Shown here: positions 1 through 7,618 of the stretch, one piece after another | Layout: every line of letters starts with the position of its first letter | How positions within the stretch are numbered: the stretch's first letter is position 1 | NCBI GenBank assembly: GCA_028565635.1 | Contig: JAOXYB010062923.1 | Coordinates: 1 to 10,504 of the forward strand | Direction of reading: 5' to 3' | Length of the DNA: 10,504 bases | Origin: Phoronis ovalis | Lineage: Eukaryota > Phoronida > Phoronidae | Translations under genes and position numbers: made by a program | The notes under the pieces: model-generated | What the model was told of the DNA's origin: nothing | Seen by the model: the letters and a program-made list of their open reading frames with translations, nothing else | The model's database searches: none

Positions 1-857
1 TCATTTTACCGCATCACAAACCTGTATGTTGTATATACAAAAGACCATAACTCGGAAACCTACAGTAACAAGGCTAGGATGAGAATGATGGAAACAAGCT
101 GCCAGAATTGTATGTCAGGACCTACATACTTGGCATGCGTAACAATGAACTGTAAGTTCAAATGAGTCTAAAATTTAAATTTTTTACTAATAAAATCAAA
201 ATGGAAGGCTTCAATGGAATAGAAGTCAACACACTTAGTTGAAGTACAAGCCTTCTCTTTAATAGAATTTCAACTTCAAACTTCCTTATGTTAACAAATT
301 CACATACTGGAACTTTTAAACATTCAAATCTTAGATTTTAAAAGTTAATATAAGCATAAATTGATATAATTATATCTGTAAAACTATGCCGGGGTCAATT
401 CAAACTTTTTATGCCTTAAAAAACTACTTTCCTTACATACATTCACATGATCCACAAAAATTCAAACAGAACTACAACTAAAGAAATAATGGTACTTGAA
501 AAACATTCTTTTCGCCTATTTCTTCAATAGGTCTTGATTGTTATATCTTCATAATGGACTCAAAACTGCTTAATTTACCTATTGGTGCAATATTCAAATT
601 TTCCAAATTTCTACTTTTTATTTCAATTAGTGGTTCTAGAACTAAAAAATAATATTTGTTCATACAAAAAAGTGTCTACTATAACGTCATAACAAAGCTG
701 CCTAGATTTGCTATTAGTTAGACAGCAATAATATGGATCATAATATTTATTATACAAAATAAACAGTAGTGGCCCTACTCATATGGCATGACTTGCAAAA
801 TAAATTACAGCATAGTAGATTACTGATACCGTATTATTTGTAAGAACTTTAACTTAC
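1..857. other. Non-coding stretch following STAT exon 5
   Basis: Apart from the dispersed repeat at about 50-300, this AT-rich stretch shows no exon I can tie to the STAT gene with matching phase. The next expected STAT segment (coiled-coil helices 3 and 4) is not recognised here, so it probably lies beyond position 1. One weak candidate at 579-641 is listed under rejected items. Confidence 0.5.
50..300. repeat. Dispersed repeat, copy 1
   Basis: This segment shares an ordered series of blocks with 2815-3045: a block ending GA-x-TGGAAACAAG, then a GTTCAAA...AGTC-x-AAAATTTA block, then TACAAGCCTTCT followed by TCAACTT-x-AAACTTC. Order, orientation and spacing are kept, with many substitutions and small gaps. 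It is an old dispersed repeat of unknown family. No coding content or terminal repeats are visible. Confidence 0.65.
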
Positions 858-859
858 AC

Positions 860-1024
860 TTGTTGAAGTGGTTTTATTTCAGGCATGTCCATTTCTTCCG
901 AGATGCATCTTATCTGTTGACAACGTTGCCACTTATTTAATGCCTCAAGTAACTTGCAGTAAATATACAATGTATATGGCTTTTGGTCAGTCAATAACAG
1001 GTCATGCATATTTTTTATTACATC
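860..1024 (-). CDS. STAT: STAT-family gene, coding exon 5 (coiled coil with W-x-R-x-QQ motif)
   Basis: The acceptor TTTTGTAG precedes 55 open codons. They begin DVIKNMHDLL, run through KLLEALNKWQRCQQ, then IRCISEE, and end EIKPLQQ. This matches the exon of vertebrate STATs that holds the end of coiled-coil helix 2 with its W-K-R-R-Q-Q signature, the following C-I-G loop, and the L-x-x-LQ stretch opening helix 3. Here the Gly of that loop is Ser and the second Arg of the signature is Cys. The end is ambiguous by two bases: GTGTAA after LQQ keeps phase 0, while GTAAGT two bases on (exon end 858) has the better consensus but leaves phase 2. An in-frame TGA lies upstream of the acceptor, so the exon does not extend further 5'. 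The plus-strand frame at 868-1104 is a shadow. Confidence 0.8.
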
Positions 1025-1478
1025 CTACAAAATCATTTACTTCATGTGTCAGTGTGTATTTTCGATGGTATCACTGCCAGTTACCCTCTCTCGGGCTCTG
1101 GTAGAATATATTATTAGTTTCCAATGGTTGTGACTTTAGTCTCATATCCATCATTGTTATCTGATTGCCTTCTTGTTACATTCTTATACAAAAGAACAAT
1201 AGCAACATGAGACTATTATCCCATAAAAAAGTTAGTTACTACTTTTGTTACAATTTTCTACTTACACCTGCTTTTGTTAGCACTCCTAATTATACGAATG
1301 TGATGTCACAAATTAAAAAAAACACTTTTACAGTGTGCATCATTGAAGTCATCTATCTAGATGCAAACTGTAATAATTATTAATAATTGAGCTTTTAGAC
1401 ATTGGTATTTGTCTGTCAGAAAATAGTATAAATTTCTGTAAGCAGATCACAAGTCTTCCAAAGTCAGATAAGTGTTAC

Positions 1479-1498
1479 TACAGGGTGGACCAAATTAA
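1479..1498. mobile_element. Possible Tc1/mariner-type terminal sequence
   Basis: TACAGGGTGGACCAAATTAA starts with TA and the CAGGGTGG-x-CC block common at mariner-type transposon ends. A 72-codon open frame follows on the plus strand (1485-1703), but its length is within chance for such AT-rich DNA and I recognise no transposase motif. No matching inverted end was found in the window, so this may be a truncated relic or a coincidence. Confidence 0.25.
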
Positions 1499-1887
1499 AT
1501 GCACAATTAATCAAATTAATTTATTTTCAGAGAAAGATTTGAACCTACTGTATAATACACCATTTGAGAAATTATCAAACTTTCATCAGCATTTCAAGAA
1601 AAACTATGGCTGCAATATTCTCTTGTTTATGCAGCCAGATAAAAATGTGCACATGAATTGCTGGTTGCAAATTCTTTTCCAAATACAAAAACAGTTCATA
1701 TAATATAAATTACTAATCGTTTAATCATAAAGACAAAAGTTATTCATTTTTATGATTTGTGTCAAAAAAGAGAACAGTCAGTTGCATGAAATGCTTGCCC
1801 AAAAAGTAAATATGATTACATGATTAAAATGATCCAAAATTAGTCAAAATTTTGGCTTATAGCATCAAGTCCCAAATAAAGGCATAC

Positions 1888-1919
1888 AACTATGTTTCTC
1901 CCTTTGGGAGATCATAGTT
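1888..1919. repeat. Short imperfect hairpin
   Basis: AACTATG and TCTCCC pair with GGGAGA and CATAGTT around a TTT loop, with small bulges. It lies inside the STAT intron. No function can be assigned. Confidence 0.5.
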
Positions 1920-2147
1920 TTTTATCTGGTTCCCTAAATGCCAGACCTTTGTAGATAAACAGAAGTGATGTGTCATAAAATAAAATTAATAACTAAACAA
2001 TTGAAATTTCATGAAATTTATGTAAAATATTTACTTTCCACAAATTATACTATATCTCACAAAGTACTGAGTCTATAGCATAAAACTAGCAGAAATTCTT
2101 TGAAACTTTACGAAGACTAACTTCTATTATGATCAAACTTTATTTAC

Positions 2148-2231
2148 CGTTCTTATTTGTGTAATGTCTTGCACACACTCTGTATAATTGAGCTGCATTC
2201 TTACCAGCCCAGCTATCGTTTCCTTATAGTT
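2148..2231 (-). CDS. STAT: STAT-family gene, coding exon 4 (coiled-coil helix segment)
   Basis: The exon has 28 codons between TTTGTAG and a donor GTAAAT. Only one frame is open, and it is phase 0 at both ends, in register with exons 3 and 5. It reads NYKETIAGLVRMQLNYTECV and then QDITQIRT. The L-x-x-MQ-x-x-Y spacing recalls the L-E-D-LQ-x-E-Y part of the first coiled-coil helix of vertebrate STATs. The coiled-coil domain is a four-helix bundle used for protein contacts and nuclear import. An internal GTAAGA (2199-2204) could serve as an alternative donor, giving a 27-nt exon that is also in frame. Taken alone the exon is too short to identify; support comes from phase, strand, order and splice sites within the STAT series. 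Confidence 0.6.
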
Positions 2232-2484
2232 CTACAAATAAAATATAATTTCAAACTTACAAGTTATCGCTAAAACTTTTTAAAATTACCTGCTGGTAGA
2301 CCATACAGAATTAACCAAAGGTAAATTATGATAAACAATTATTTAATAAATAAATTTAGTACTAGAATAAGCAAATGGTTCATTTAGGAAAAACACTTTC
2401 ACAATGCTATTTGAAATGCAACAACTGAACTAAATGTTCAATTAAACATAAGAAATAAAGTTTGCAATAGTTTTGTCAACTCAC

Positions 2485-2643
2485 ATTTGACAGCATCTGT
2501 TGGTAAACAGTGCTAACATTATCATTATGATGTATACATTTTACTTTAGGTGAACTTACTTGCAGAACATGAGTGACTTTTTGAAGGTCAGACTTACATT
2601 CACTGATGATATCAGCAATGTTGTGTTTATTAGGTATGAGACC
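2485..2643 (-). CDS. STAT: STAT-family gene, coding exon 3 (last N-domain helix and linker), two possible donors
   Basis: The acceptor is ACTTGAAG after a T-rich tract, and the frame starts in phase 0 to fit exon 2. The first 28 codons read GLIPNKHNIADIISECKSDL and then QKVTHVLQ, resembling the STAT helix where a P-x-x-M-x-x-II-x-x-CL stretch is followed by E-x-x-IL-x-x-A. A near-ideal donor (GTAAGT, 2554-2559) follows directly. The frame also stays open through that donor for 25 more codons (VSSPKVKCIHHN ... YQQMLSN) to a second good donor GTGAGT (2479-2484). Both donors leave phase 0. The long form is favoured because its end supplies the start of the first coiled-coil helix. The short form (2560-2643) would give an in-frame deletion of 25 residues in the linker between N-domain and coiled coil. 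RNA data would settle which is used. Confidence 0.7.
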
Positions 2644-2814
2644 CTTCAAGTAAAAAACAATCTTTAGAAAAATGAATACCTACTAGATATTAAATACAAA
2701 ATATCAACATATATTGCATAAAATTATTCTTTTTAAAACAAGCACAGTGTTTCTTCATCGTTTATGTTGCCTTATATCATGCACAGTTTGCTGTTGTTTG
2801 GCATAAATATGGCA

Positions 2815-3045
2815 CTGAATCAAAAGAAACAAGTTACAACGAGAATCATTGAAACAAGTAAATACTTGCATAATGATGAGCTGCAAAGTTCAAAAAAGTC
2901 CAAAATTTATAATTATATTTACTACATCAAAATAGAGTAGAAGTCCTTACAAATTTAACATTTATTGAAATACAAGCCTTCTTTTTTATTATAAATAGAA
3001 CCTCAACTTTAAACTTCTAATCCTTTAAACATAACAGATGTCCAA
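2815..3045. repeat. Dispersed repeat, copy 2 (in STAT intron 2)
   Basis: This is the partner of the copy at 50-300, in the same orientation. The best-conserved block is ATACAAGCCTTCTTTTTTA followed by CCTCAACTTTAAACTTC; upstream lie ATCATTGAAACAAG and AAAGTTCAAAAAAGTCCAAA. Edges are approximate. The two copies lie 2.75 kb apart and are clearly diverged, so this is not a recent duplication. Confidence 0.65.
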
Positions 3046-3751
3046 CTGTTAAAATTAATTTTTATGTATAGGAAGAAGCACTTCCTCAAATGCAAATATT
3101 AGTATTAGGCCTGCTACCAACCTGAACCGGCCTAGGGTCCTAGAAAATGGATTACCAAACGACCCGGCCCTGGCCTCATTGATTTTTTTAAGGCGAATTG
3201 TATTCAATAAAATAAATCTCTCTTTTAAATCCCTCTACAAGTAATTTTTTATTCAAAAGTCCAAGATAAAACATTCAAATATATACATTAATTATGTCAA
3301 GTACCTATATAATTATGCCATATTGACTTTTCTGAGTTCAGTCATTTTTGTCACAGAGAAATTGTTTTAGAAGCTTAAAACCTTGTTACATCCGGGCCAT
3401 TTTATTTATTGTAAGTCTCCAAAGTATTTATTTATCCTACCTCATTCAGTTGACAGATCATTTCTCTTTCTTTGTCCAAACACTTCTTTATCAATTCAGC
3501 CAGTTTTTCATTTATTGGATAGAACATCTATTAAAACAAAAAATTGTTTGCTAAGCTACATGATGGTTCAAGCTTTTCGAAATAACCTCTGATTGTTACC
3601 AATTACATATTTAATGAGACAATACTTGGAAATTTCTATACTTCTTCTGACAGATGTTTACTGACTTTTCAAGAATTTGCATTAATTAAGCTTTTATTCT
3701 AAATAAAAACAAGCAGTCTTCTTTGACAGGCAGTGCCCATCTCAGGTTATC

Positions 3752-4611
3752 TCGGGAATAAACTTAGCCACCATTTGTCCACAGTGAAATTTATCCAAAT
3801 CAAAATAAAACTTGTATTTTGGTCTCTATTTACCTTCTGACTTAAAACCAATCACTCTACGGCTAGAATTTTCTAGCTTGACTGAGAATAAATGTAGAAG
3901 TTTATAACACTTTTCAAGGTCATTCTTAAACACCATCTAGCCTATTACATCTATCCATCTATGGTCTTTATAAATCCCACCTTTGAATCGACCATGCATT
4001 GCTTTGTCTGTGTGAATTAAGGTGCATATTGAGCTACCCTCTCTTGAACAAACATGGCCACCAGTCAGCCATATCAAAAGTAATCCAGGTCAAAATTGTG
4101 TCTGACATTTACTTGTATTATATAATATTGAATATGAAGCTGATCGGATAAAAACTGCAGCTGCTATTGTAATATGCACCGTCTCAAGAACAAATATGGC
4201 CGCCAGCTGGCTACATTGGATTTTGGTTAAAATTATAAGCCTGTAATTTGACTCGTATTTACCCTAAACCAAATATATAGCTGATCAAATAAAAACTGAA
4301 GCAGGTTTGCGAGCCAAAGATAAATATAACACACAAAGAAAAATGTCAAAGATTCAGATCAGCATTTGACTCCAATTTTCAAGTCGATCGTTCTAAGATG
4401 TCACCTAGTCTATTACACCAGCCTGCCTATGACTTTTATAAATCTACATTTGAATGATCTAACAATCACTTTGTCTTTGCCTTAAAAAACGAACTTTTAG
4501 GTAGTCTTCCAGGAAGTTATCCAAGTCAGTATACCTTGCCTGCACTTTGACTTGTACTTACCCTGTACCAAATATGAAGTTGATGAGATAAAAATTGAAG
4601 CTGTTATTGCG
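3752..4611. repeat. Composite tandem duplication of a two-part repeat
   Basis: Two kinds of block alternate. The ~140-bp block appears at about 3752-3890, 4022-4169, 4172-4310 and 4481-4611. Shared landmarks in the later three are an ACATGGCC-type or CCAGG-type start, TGAC-x-x-GTA-TTTACC or similar, then AAATATGAAG-TGAT-x-x-ATAAAAA-TG-AGCTG-TATTG. The second block, with CTAG-CTATTACA, CTATGG/ACTTTATAAATC, TTTGAAT and ACTTTGTCTTTG-like landmarks, lies at about 3911-4020 and 4375-4480. The order is block a, spacer, block b, then block c, spacer, block d, with a period of roughly 420-465 bp. The first block (3752) is the most decayed. The element's origin is unknown. Confidence 0.6.
4507..4515. 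promoter_or_regulatory. Perfect STAT-type (GAS) palindrome in intron 2
   Basis: TTCCAGGAA fits the TTCN3GAA consensus bound by STAT dimers and lies inside the longer palindrome CTTCCAGGAAG (4506-4516). It sits in the last block of the tandem repeat; the other blocks lack it, so it may be a chance product of repeat decay. A match to consensus does not show binding. Confidence 0.35.
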
Positions 4612-5051
4612 AGAATAAAAAAAGGGTTACACATGACGACGACTCATATGCAAAGCCTACGACTATATGTCCATGTTTTATGTGATCCAGAGATGAACAT
4701 AAAAATTTGAAACTACATAGTTATGACAACAACACTGCTAGGTTAAGAATACTAGATTGCCCTGAAAAATAAACTTCATCGTGAATGAGGCAAGTACTAT
4801 GTTGACAAATCTTTTCACATTTAGATATTATAAATATAGACATCGAACCCCCTTGATTTAAAGTTATGACTTTCTTGGAGAAATTTAGCATACATTACAT
4901 GATTTTCATCAACTGTTTTTTTTGTAAGCATTACACATAGTAAAATGGATAGAAGATTCTTCACATGGTAGCTATTTCTATTTTTGTGACAAGTTGTGGA
5001 AGTTAGAGAGAATGTTTTGCCTGATTTTTAATTGAATTTTAATTTGGCTAC

Positions 5052-5187
5052 CTTAAGCTTTTCCACAGCTTGCTGTAATTGATAAAGTACAATGTACGAC
5101 TCTCTTGCTTCAACTTTTTCCTTCAGAAAAGCATGTATGTTGTCATATATTTGTTTATCCACTGGATTCATGCTTGCATCAGTGATC
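5052..5187 (-). CDS. STAT: STAT-family gene, coding exon 2 (rest of N-domain core)
   Basis: The exon starts after TTGCAG and ends before GTAGCC. Its first base completes the Trp codon of exon 1, and 45 codons follow without a stop. The product reads I-T-D-A-S-M-N-P, then a helix containing IHAFLKEKVEARE, then YIVLYQLQQAVEKLK. In STATs this stretch carries the helices after the closing W of the hook region and ends before the last N-domain helix; size, phase and hydrophobic spacing agree. The exon ends in phase 0, matching exon 3. The introns on either side are 1533 nt (5188-6720) and 2408 nt (2644-5051). An opposite-strand reading frame over this stretch (5079-5327) is a shadow. The main uncertainty is how closely this STAT relates to named subfamilies. 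Confidence 0.75.
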
Positions 5188-5368
5188 CTGCAACATTTTC
5201 TTACAATTCAATTATAATGAAACACCACATCAACGAAAGTGCTTGGCTTTATAAGCAACTTAATTACCCTGTAAATACAGTTTGCCTTATTTTGTCTAAT
5301 AATCGCGCCCTCTGGTATCTAAAGTAAATCAATAATTGACCTGGAGTGGCAATTTGAATTAGGGTTTC

Positions 5369-5719
5369 GTTCCGAGGGGGGTACTCAAGCTATTTTTTGG
5401 TGGGGTTATGAGGCCAGGTTGAAAATTTTGGATTTGGATTGTATACTTCTTCCTGTTTTTTTGGATTGATACCGTAAAGAAATTCAAAAACTTGGACTTC
5501 TACCCACTGCTTACAACAAATAATTTGGATTACTTTTAGGTTTGTGTCCACTATGATAAATAGATTTTGGAATTTGGTTTGTATCAGTCAGTTTGCAAAA
5601 AAAATTGGATTGCTACCCTTATATTTCAAAACATTTGGATTGGGTTTGTTACCACAAGCTAAAATTTTGAATTGGGTTGGGCGGTACATCCCCGTATTAA
5701 AAAACCTTGAGTGCCCCCC
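5369..5719. repeat. G-run-bordered repeat element with internal tandem TTGGATT units
   Basis: GGGGGGTACTCAAG (5376-5389) and CTTGAGTGCCCCCC (5706-5719) are inverted copies with one mismatch. Between them, TTGGATT recurs with T-TACC or TAT-x-C following, about every 40-60 bp (for example near 5430, 5460, 5525, 5605, 5634), suggesting a degenerate tandem repeat. An 8-bp direct repeat AGGGTTTC lies at 5361-5368 and 5720-5727, which could be a target-site duplication, though the left copy is followed by seven extra bases before the G-run. It looks like a non-autonomous mobile element. Confidence 0.5.
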
Positions 5720-5926
5720 AGGGTTTCAATGTTGTTTGGAGTGAAATAAACTTACATTTGTTTAAACTTTATAAGTTTTTCTTTTGAAAAAAAATTGTAT
5801 TGCTCACAGAATTTCACTTAAATAAGATGATTTTTTAGTTAAACTGGCAGTCTTCAAAATATGCCTGATGCATCACAAACAACAGATTTAAAAAATCTTA
5901 GAATTTCATGACAGTACAAAAAAAGT

Positions 5927-5960
5927 TAATAAGCGCTCCTTTCTAATAATGCCCCCTCTA
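5927..5960. repeat. Two tandem copies of a 17-bp TAATAA-GC-CCC unit
   Basis: TAATAAGCGCTCCTTTC is followed directly by TAATAATGCCCCCTCTA. A third related copy, TAATAATCGCGCCCTCTGG, lies at 5297-5315 on the other side of the G-run-bordered element. The motif resembles an interspersed repeat, but its family is not known to me. Confidence 0.45.
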
Positions 5961-6204
5961 AAACATTCGTTTTAATTATCTCATATACGGTTCGCATATA
6001 ATTATACTATTTTCCAATATTTATACTTTGAGGTAAATTTTGAGTAGTTATATGGAAACGCTAATAAAAGTATATACTTTTGGAAACTTAAGGTACTAAT
6101 ATAAGGATTATGAAAAATTACTTTACTTTTCCTTCACTTGATTGTGTAATCAGCACAGAGGCCATCTGGGTGAACACTCACTTTTTCCAAAACAACTCCA
6201 ACAC

Positions 6205-6480
6205 CTCACCATGTACAGTGCGGAAACTTGGCCGAAATTTACTTACAATACAATTATTTAATAATGTGTCTCAGATTTTCAAAAATTTTGCTTCGATTTG
6301 TAAAAAGAGAGCTTCTAAATATAAGAGGGTGCCAAAAAAAAAATGAAAAATTGTCTGGCTGTTGAATTTTGAAAGGTCATAACATTTGAATAAACCAAAT
6401 TTTCATAAATCTGAGACATACTTTTTAGAGATCTCTAATTTTGGCCAATTTCCAACTTAGTAACAGTACAGCTACAATAA
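6205..6480. repeat. Imperfect long inverted repeat (fold-back element)
   Basis: Arms pair around a centre near 6340. TGTCTCAGATTT (6267-6278) is exactly complementary to AAATCTGAGACA (6407-6418), and TTGGCC (6228-6233) pairs with GGCCAA (6443-6448). Further AAAATTTT-type and TGTAC-AGT blocks match in the same order on both arms. The loop contains an A10 run. The outer edges are approximate and no target duplication was seen. It looks like an old fold-back or MITE-type insertion. Confidence 0.5.
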
Positions 6481-6720
6481 CTTGCAACAAACTGGACTAT
6501 CTCTCTTAATAAGAAAGGATCATCATGCTTTAAAATTGCAATAAATAAAAAGGATATTTCTAACAAAAATTAAATTATATTACGGTTAACTGATTTTGAC
6601 AATATCTGAAACTATTATCCTTAATAAATAAAATTATCATGTTTCCATGAATGAACTAATTAATAGTCATAGGGCATGTATAGTTATAGTGTAAAAATTA
6701 AGCAAATGCATAGTAATTAC

Positions 6721-6866
6721 CAATTTTCTTCATCTTCAAAGAAGACAGCAGCAGCTTTTCGTAGCTCCATGTCAAAATTGTGTGTATTATAAAAATCACA
6801 GATTTCCTTTTGTCTGGCTTTATCTCCTTCCAGTTTTTGCACAAGATTTTGCCACTTAGTAACCAT
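6721..6866 (-). CDS. STAT: STAT-family transcription factor, first coding exon (N-terminal domain)
   Basis: This exon encodes the first 48 residues plus two bases of a 49th (Trp) codon. STATs are latent cytoplasmic factors that dimerise on tyrosine phosphorylation and bind DNA in the nucleus; the N-domain mediates tetramers and other contacts. The start MVTKW, then a Leu-rich helix, then FY...F-x-MELR and EDEEN-W follow the STAT pattern of W near residue 4, LY...FP-x-E-x-R and a closing W. The ATG has a strong context (A at -3, G at +4) and an in-frame TAG three codons upstream. An acceptor AG lies at 6873-6874, so the exon probably begins at 6872 with six bases of 5' UTR. It ends at a donor GTAATT, splitting the Trp codon as TG|G, which I recall being near the first coding exon's end in vertebrate STATs. 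The usual W in the LAxWIE segment appears to be F here. STAT identity is inferred from pattern; no alignment was run. Confidence 0.8.
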
Positions 6867-6872
6867 TGTGAT

Positions 6873-7143
6873 CTATGAGATAAATAATATATGGCCGATA
6901 TAAACTGTAGTTTACAATTACTTTTGTTCACGCCTATAGCATTGTTGTCAAAATTAAAGGACAATCCAAAATTGCTCATGTTTATATACTCATATGTGCT
7001 AAGAAGCTTTTTGGAATAAAAAGAAATGCTGGCAGTCACGTAATTTCCTAATGACTGCTCCTACCTTTGATGATCAACAATCTCGCATATATCCCAATCA
7101 AAATACATGTACGTTGATGTTTCATTGTGATTTTACAAAGGTG
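6873..7143. other. Upstream flank of the first STAT coding exon
   Basis: On the minus strand this lies just before the likely acceptor at 6873-6874, so it is probably the intron between a 5' UTR exon and the first coding exon. No further coding signal or core promoter is evident. The minus-strand frame at 6698-7039 reads exon 1 in the wrong frame and is a shadow. Confidence 0.45.
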
Positions 7144-7443
7144 AGGACCCTTTGGAAACAAGCCTCAGGACTTTAAGGGCTATCCTTGACAGTGGATAAC
7201 CAAGTTTACGAACTGCAAATTTTTCTACATCTTACATTGTATTCCACTTTATTTTTTAATATTTTCGTATATTTTATACTTTTAATTAATATGTATTATT
7301 TGTGACTCAGGTTTTATAATAGATCTCCAGTTACATACATTAGTGCTGTACTTTTTATTATGTAATGTTTTTAAGCATATTTTATTTGTGATTTTGTACC
7401 TTGTTTATTTTTTATCAGAAATATACTTACTTACTTACTTACA
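7144..7443 (+). mobile_element. 3' tail of a 5'-truncated non-LTR retrotransposon
   Basis: The block AGGACCCTTTGGAAACAAGC followed by CTTTAAGGGCTATCCTTG recalls the conserved stretch just after the reverse-transcriptase frame in many invertebrate non-LTR elements (CR1/L2/RTE-like). It is followed by an AT-rich 3' UTR of about 220 bp and ends in a (TTAC)4 microsatellite at 7427-7442, a typical 3' end for such elements. No reverse-transcriptase coding sequence is left. The 5' edge is uncertain by some bases and no target-site duplication was found. Confidence 0.6.
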
Positions 7444-7618
7444 CTTTCTTAATATATGCTAGACCTATTGCCCATGAACGCACATTGTATTTTTTGCTGT
7501 TTATTATATTTTGAAGGCAAATGAGTGATAACACTATAGGTATGATCTGTTTGGCCAAACTTCTGCGTACTTCTATAAACACTGTCGTCCAGGGGGTACT
7601 CTCATTCAAAGTGACACT

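Larger units (their letters stand above)
1025..2147 (-). other. STAT intron between exons 4 and 5
   Basis: The stretch runs from a donor GTAAAT to an acceptor TTTTGTAG. Vertebrate STATs have more coiled-coil sequence (start of helix 2) between the parts encoded by these two exons. I looked in all minus-strand frames for a phase 0 to phase 0 exon here and saw none that reads like a coiled coil. Either a small exon was missed or the helix is shorter in this protein. Other contents are a possible mariner-type terminus at 1479-1498 and a short hairpin at 1888-1919. Confidence 0.5.
2644..5051 (-). other. STAT intron 2, repeat-rich
   Basis: The intron runs from a donor GTAGCC to an acceptor TTGAAG. 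It holds the second copy of the dispersed repeat (2815-3045), a short GC-richer patch at about 3106-3176 (AACCGGCCTAGGGTCC ... GACCCGGCCCTGGCC) unlike its surroundings, and the composite tandem duplication at 3752-4611. The open frames at 3348-3592 overlap each other in different frames and show no protein-like pattern. I see nothing else in 4612-5051. Confidence 0.55.
5188..6720 (-). other. STAT intron 1, repeat-rich
   Basis: The intron runs from a donor GTAATT to an acceptor TTGCAG. It contains the G-run-bordered element at 5369-5719, a TAATAA-x-CGC-x-CCC motif at 5297-5315 and twice at 5927-5960, and the fold-back repeat at about 6205-6480. Open frames at 5544-5744 and 6110-6346 fall within repeats and show no recognisable protein. 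Nothing else stands out in 5745-5926, 5961-6200 or 6481-6720. Confidence 0.55.

Noticed and set aside
579-641. Possible further STAT exon on the minus strand (LEPLIEIKSRNLENLNIAPI) with good-looking splice sites
   Set aside because: The frame needs phase 1 at its start, while exon 5 ends in phase 0 or 2, and the expected Trp before this segment is missing. The helix-like pattern may be chance.
868-1104. 78-residue plus-strand open frame
   Set aside because: It overlaps STAT exon 5 on the opposite strand and has no protein-like pattern of its own.
1085-1190. Minus-strand segment ending in GAGAGAGG with a donor GTAACT, tested as a STAT coiled-coil exon
   Set aside because: Its phase 1 end would put exon 5 out of frame (stop codons), and the following intron would be only about 60 nt.
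1485-1703. 72-residue plus-strand open frame after a mariner-like TACAGGGTGG end
   Set aside because: The length is within chance for such AT-rich DNA, it starts with GTG, and no transposase motif is recognised.
6698-7039. 113-residue minus-strand open frame
   Set aside because: It reads STAT exon 1 in the wrong frame and runs through the intron; the true exon uses another frame with consensus splice sites.
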